Shown here: piece by piece, positions 60,985 to 64,000 of the stretch | Position numbering within the stretch: the stretch's first letter is position 1 | Layout: each line of letters opens with the position of its first letter | NCBI RefSeq assembly: GCF_001983935.1 | Contig: NZ_CP017641.1 | Location: forward strand, 2,356,001-2,420,000 | Length of the DNA stretch: 64,000 bases | Source of the DNA: Fuerstiella marisgermanici | GTDB lineage: Bacteria > Planctomycetota > Planctomycetia > Planctomycetales > Planctomycetaceae | Reading direction: 5' to 3' | Notes under the pieces: generated by a model | What the model was told of the DNA's origin: nothing | What the model saw: the letters and a program-made list of their open reading frames with translations, nothing else | The model's database searches: none | Program-made: the position numbers and the translations under genes

Positions 60985-63153
60985 TTACGGCGTTTCGCCG
61001 TTTTCCGGCTGCCCCGCGTTGCCGCCTGAAGATTGCAGTTCTGCATCCACGGGTTGTTGTTGAGGTCGCTGGTGATAGGTTGCGAACTTATCGTCGGCGA
61101 TTCGGATCAAAGGATCGTCGACCTGAACGATATCACCAACTTTGACATACACCTCCTGAACCAGCCCTTTGTTATCGGCTGAGATCTGATGTTCCGTGCC
61201 GTCGGGGAACTCAACCGTGGCCACGACTGTGCCGGTGGGCTCGATCGGATCATCCTTCGTCACAAGAACTTCCTTCACCGTCGCTCGGTTGCTGACATCA
61301 GACAAACCACGAGGGACACGAACGGTAGGGCCGATTTCTCGAAGACACAGCACATCACCGGTCGACGAGATCAGAATGATCTGGTCAGTGATCGAATTGT
61401 TGAGGTGTACGGCGTACCCTGGCACGGCTACGCGTCCCTGCATTTCCGACGTCGCTCGATCGTATGCCACAAGACGGTTTGTCCGGTCGAGGCCGAAAAC
61501 AGAAAAGCGGCCAACGGCGGAAAGACTGGTAATTCCATCCACGACCCACTGTTCAACAGGAATTGTCAGCTGCAGCGTCTGCAGCGATACCGTGGGAACT
61601 CCCGTGGGTTGCAACGGTTGCTTTTCTGTTGTGAGTTCAATTTTTGCTGGCACCACGGTGCCGTCTCGAAGCAACTGCAGTGTCAGCGTTCCAGGAGCCG
61701 CCGCGGCAGTGGCTTGTTGAGCTTTTTCGACAGATTCGATCAGCTCGTCACCAATTCTTACCAGGATATCGCCTTCCTTAAGACCGGCTTCCATCGCGGC
61801 AGAATCACGAACGACGCCGGCCACCACAACATGTCTGGTCAGTGTTTCCGTGTCCGAAATCTGTAACGGTGAATCGCTGTCCTGTTCCATCAGCTGCATA
61901 CCGGTCGACACGCGAATCACTTCGATGGGACGGTTGAACCGCAATGGCAACCGGCTAATGACTTCTTTCGCGACAGTCACTGACGCGGCGGGTGTGCGAT
62001 TGACGGTTACCAGCAGATCACCGGCCTGAAGTCCCGCCTGATCGGCTGGCGACCCGGGCACGACGGTCGTCACTCGGACACACTGTCCTCCGACACTTAA
62101 ACCAGCCTGCAACTGAGGATCGATTTCGGCGTCGACCATGCCGGCCCCAATCAGGACTGGTGCCTCGTACAGCGGAATTTCAACAGGTCGGCCCCAGAAC
62201 GTTTGGGCCGGATCACGTGAAAACTGAGTCAGCGTTCCGTCGACGGCGACGACAAACAAATCGTCGCGGACCGCGATTGGTGCATTCTTCATCGGGCGAC
62301 CAAGCGGGTACGTCCATTGAACGTCCTGAGCCGGTTGGCCGTCTTCAATCCTGTCCAGGTCCATCAACTCAACACTAAACACGCGATGAGTGTCGGTCAT
62401 TGCGATGATGCTGGACGACCGGGCGTTGTCAACGATTGCCAGCGGCGCGCTGATCGGCCCCTTCAGAAACAGTTGATACCGCGATGTTCCGCGCTGAACG
62501 CCTGACGTGTTGACGACGTGCAGATTTCCTGACTGTGTGGCGAACGCGACAAACTGCAGACCAAGAACTGGCGGATGCACAATCTTTTCGTTGCAGATGA
62601 ACCGCCATGCCTGTGGAAGTGCGACGCCCGGCGGCAGCGTTCCAAACCGAAACTGATATTCCAGTGTGGCCGTTTCGTAGGCGTACAATGCTCCGCCGGT
62701 TATTGGCACATAGAAAATCCCTTCCCCCATCACCGGTGAAGCGGAAGGCTGTCGTGGCAAACGAAATTCCAGCAGCTGAGTGCCTGAAAACTTGTTGTAG
62801 CCATAGACCACCGGACCGGCGACGACAATCACGGTGTCCTTGTTCGACACAGCGGCCATCGCAGGTTCGTCACCGCGACCGATTTGAGTCGACCAGAGCT
62901 TCCGACCATTTTCGGCGTCGAATGCTGTGAGCATGCCGGACGACGATTGAATGTAGATATTGTTTTCGTCGTTGCTGACGTGAGCCACAACGTCGCGGCG
63001 GACATTCAGCACGGCCTGGCTGTTCCAGCGAACTTCCAGCCCCAGCGGATCCAGTTCCTGTGCCGACGGTATGTCCGCCGCCTGAATGAATCCGGGCAGT
63101 AAAGTGCACAGTACGGCCAGAGTGAAGTTTCGAACGTCGAAGTTTCGATGCAT
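60985..63153 (-). CDS. Secreted PQQ-like propeller with two PDZ domains and a lipoyl-like C-terminus
   Basis: The ATG at 63153 gives MHRNFDVRNFTLAVLCTLLP, a signal peptide; the longer frame is unconserved. Residues ~40-340 form propeller blades with PQQ-like repeats (GMLTAFDAENGRKLWSTQIG, GALYAYETATLEYQFRFG). Two PDZ domains follow (VVPGSPADQAGLQAGDLLVT and DSAAMEAGLKEGDILVRIG). Further propeller strands come next (VFGLDRTNRLVAYDRAT), then GLVQEVYVKVGDIVQVDDPL, a barrel-sandwich (biotinyl/lipoyl or HlyD-like) motif. It may be an envelope scaffold or part of a secretion system. It converges with the MutS-like gene, 6 bp between stops. Confidence 0.8.
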   Translation of the reverse strand: MHRNFDVRNFTLAVLCTLLPGFIQAADIPSAQELDPLGLEVRWNSQAVLNVRRDVVAHVSNDENNIYIQSSSGMLTAFDAENGRKLWSTQIGRGDEPAMAAVSNKDTVIVVAGPVVYGYNKFSGTQLLEFRLPRQPSASPVMGEGIFYVPITGGALYAYETATLEYQFRFGTLPPGVALPQAWRFICNEKIVHPPVLGLQFVAFATQSGNLHVVNTSGVQRGTSRYQLFLKGPISAPLAIVDNARSSSIIAMTDTHRVFSVELMDLDRIEDGQPAQDVQWTYPLGRPMKNAPIAVRDDLFVVAVDGTLTQFSRDPAQTFWGRPVEIPLYEAPVLIGAGMVDAEIDPQLQAGLSVGGQCVRVTTVVPGSPADQAGLQAGDLLVTVNRTPAASVTVAKEVISRLPLRFNRPIEVIRVSTGMQLMEQDSDSPLQISDTETLTRHVVVAGVVRDSAAMEAGLKEGDILVRIGDELIESVEKAQQATAAAAPGTLTLQLLRDGTVVPAKIELTTEKQPLQPTGVPTVSLQTLQLTIPVEQWVVDGITSLSAVGRFSVFGLDRTNRLVAYDRATSEMQGRVAVPGYAVHLNNSITDQIILISSTGDVLCLREIGPTVRVPRGLSDVSNRATVKEVLVTKDDPIEPTGTVVATVEFPDGTEHQISADNKGLVQEVYVKVGDIVQVDDPLIRIADDKFATYHQRPQQQPVDAELQSSGGNAGQPENGETP

Positions 63154-63580
63154 AGCGAGTTGTCTTACGCGGTCGTTGAGGAAAGCTTCAGCAGATACAG
63201 GATCATACCCGCTTAACGAAAGGCAACTCCAGAGTTGTACGCTCGTTTTCGCCGTCCCAGGCAATTCTGGCACGTGCGGTCCGGTTGCGAAAGAGAATCC
63301 AATGTTCCAATGGTCAACAAATCTTCGCAATTGGCATCATCGACAGATTCGCCGCCGGCCGCAGCCCCTGCCCGTCTTGCTCTCCCCGCTTTTCAGACGC
63401 CCGACGGCCGATTTTGCCGTTCCGGCGATGATTCCTCTTGCTTAACTGCGCCAAACTTCGACAAACTATCTGGAACGCGAGTTTGCTTCGCTTTCTGCCG
63501 AATCAGAAATGGAAGGCTGAATAAGCGCCCGAACGCTGCGTTCACTGATCTCCGCACCTCCACACGAGGCCCTGCACCCA
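63154..63580. other. 427-bp divergent promoter region
   Basis: It separates the divergent genes starting at 63153 and 63581. I see no convincing gene, hairpin or promoter boxes; frames here have shadow-like composition. Confidence 0.4.
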
Positions 63581-64000
63581 ATGCGAACTTCTGTCAATTC
63601 CTGTCTGTTTTGCCTGGCGACGATGATTGCCGGCACCTGTTCGCCCACTCTGTACGCTCAGGGCCTGATCTTCAATCTGCCGCAGGACGGAACTGGCGTC
63701 GAGTATGAGGGCGAAATTGCGTACACGACGGTGCGTCCCGACTTGGCAGAAGGCAAAGAGACGATCACCAAGGCCCGTGAACTGAGCATCAAGTCGGTCG
63801 GCCGTGAAAACGCCGAGTGGGATGGGCAGGTTCAACCGTGCCGCTGGATTGAAATCAAGGTCAACACCGGCAACGCGGGCGAAGCCGGAATTGACCCCGG
63901 ACCTGTGGGTTCGCGAATCTACAAAGTGCTGGTCCCGGAAAGCAAAATCCTGAACGCGTCTTCAGATAACAATGGCATTCCCAACATTATGCTGCCAATC
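63581..64000 (+). CDS. Secreted hypothetical protein, cut by the window end
   Basis: The frame is open from an ATG at 63581 to the last base (140 codons). MRTSVNSCLFCLATMIAGTC followed by SPTLYAQG is a signal peptide. The mature part begins LIFNLPQDGTGVEYEGEIAY and continues with RWIEIKVNTG and GSRIYKVLVPES, a beta-rich pattern. I believe it is a planctomycete-specific secreted protein but cannot name a family. It is divergent from the propeller-PDZ gene. Confidence 0.75.
   Translation, partial: MRTSVNSCLFCLATMIAGTCSPTLYAQGLIFNLPQDGTGVEYEGEIAYTTVRPDLAEGKETITKARELSIKSVGRENAEWDGQVQPCRWIEIKVNTGNAGEAGIDPGPVGSRIYKVLVPESKILNASSDNNGIPNIMLPI

Noticed and set aside
1-64000. CRISPR arrays and rRNA genes
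   Set aside because: No regularly spaced direct repeats of CRISPR type and no rRNA-like sequence were noticed on either strand.

Overview
The window looks like a chromosomal segment of a planctomycete (phylum Planctomycetota). The basis is the gene content: large secreted proteins combining PSCyt1, DUF1549 and DUF1553, a paired DUF1501 protein, a sulfatase, a Gfo/Idh/MocA oxidoreductase with a Tat-type leader, a huge FG-GAP/PVC-dehydrogenase/cytochrome protein, KDO synthesis, and many secreted lineage-specific proteins. The genus cannot be read safely from the sequence; a Fuerstiella-like marine planctomycete is a guess.

Region 1 (1-17977) is mobile DNA. At its left edge a DUF4062 gene is cut by a complete ISAs1-family element (209-1499) with a 10-bp target duplication. 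It abuts the 5' stump of a Panacea (DUF4065) antitoxin-like gene. From 2218 to 17823 all non-IS genes read leftward and form a degraded phage or phage satellite: integrase, regulators, ParB-like protein, zinc-ribbon protein, primase-helicase, an origin-like non-coding block rich in TGTCCGG repeats, an HTH protein, a coiled-coil protein, a major capsid-like protein, two paralogous virion-like proteins and a tape-measure-like protein. A second IS (ISL3 family, 5582-6876) has no target duplication and sits at a deletion scar that removed the end of one paralogue and the start of the tape-measure gene. No terminase, portal or lysis gene is visible. The integrase gene starts 80 bp from the 5' end of an intact tRNA-Arg(CCU).

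Region 2 (18185-31444) holds host secreted proteins (ankyrin repeats, a lineage-specific protein, sulfatase, DUF6702, M1 metallopeptidase, PSCyt/PSD protein). Among them is a retron locus: a structured RNA region with hand-foldable a1/a2 arms, two msr-type hairpins and an msd-type hairpin (27123-27284), a terminator-like hairpin, and a retron-type reverse transcriptase gene (27340-28691) broken by a single frameshift just after its first catalytic aspartate.

Region 3 (31445-48192) contains an SGNH hydrolase overlapping kdsB, a four-junction overlapping operon (RDD, SpoIIM, membrane protein, DUF4129, DUF4350), coaB, a response regulator with PP2C output, a Gfo/Idh/MocA oxidoreductase, a sulfite-oxidase-like molybdoenzyme, a 129-bp MITE-like element, a DUF1549/DUF1553 plus DUF1501 pair, and a membrane serine/threonine kinase.

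Region 4 (48193-64000) contains the 1594-residue FG-GAP/dehydrogenase/cytochrome protein, a thioredoxin-TPR protein, a DUF2007 protein, an unknown secreted protein, a polytopic membrane protein, a membrane-anchored MutS-like ATPase, a propeller-PDZ-lipoyl-like secreted protein and the start of another secreted protein cut by the window end.

The most notable items are the retron with its RNA, the TGTCCGG repeat block beside the phage primase, and the minimal capsid-encoding element. All alignments and RNA foldings were done by eye.
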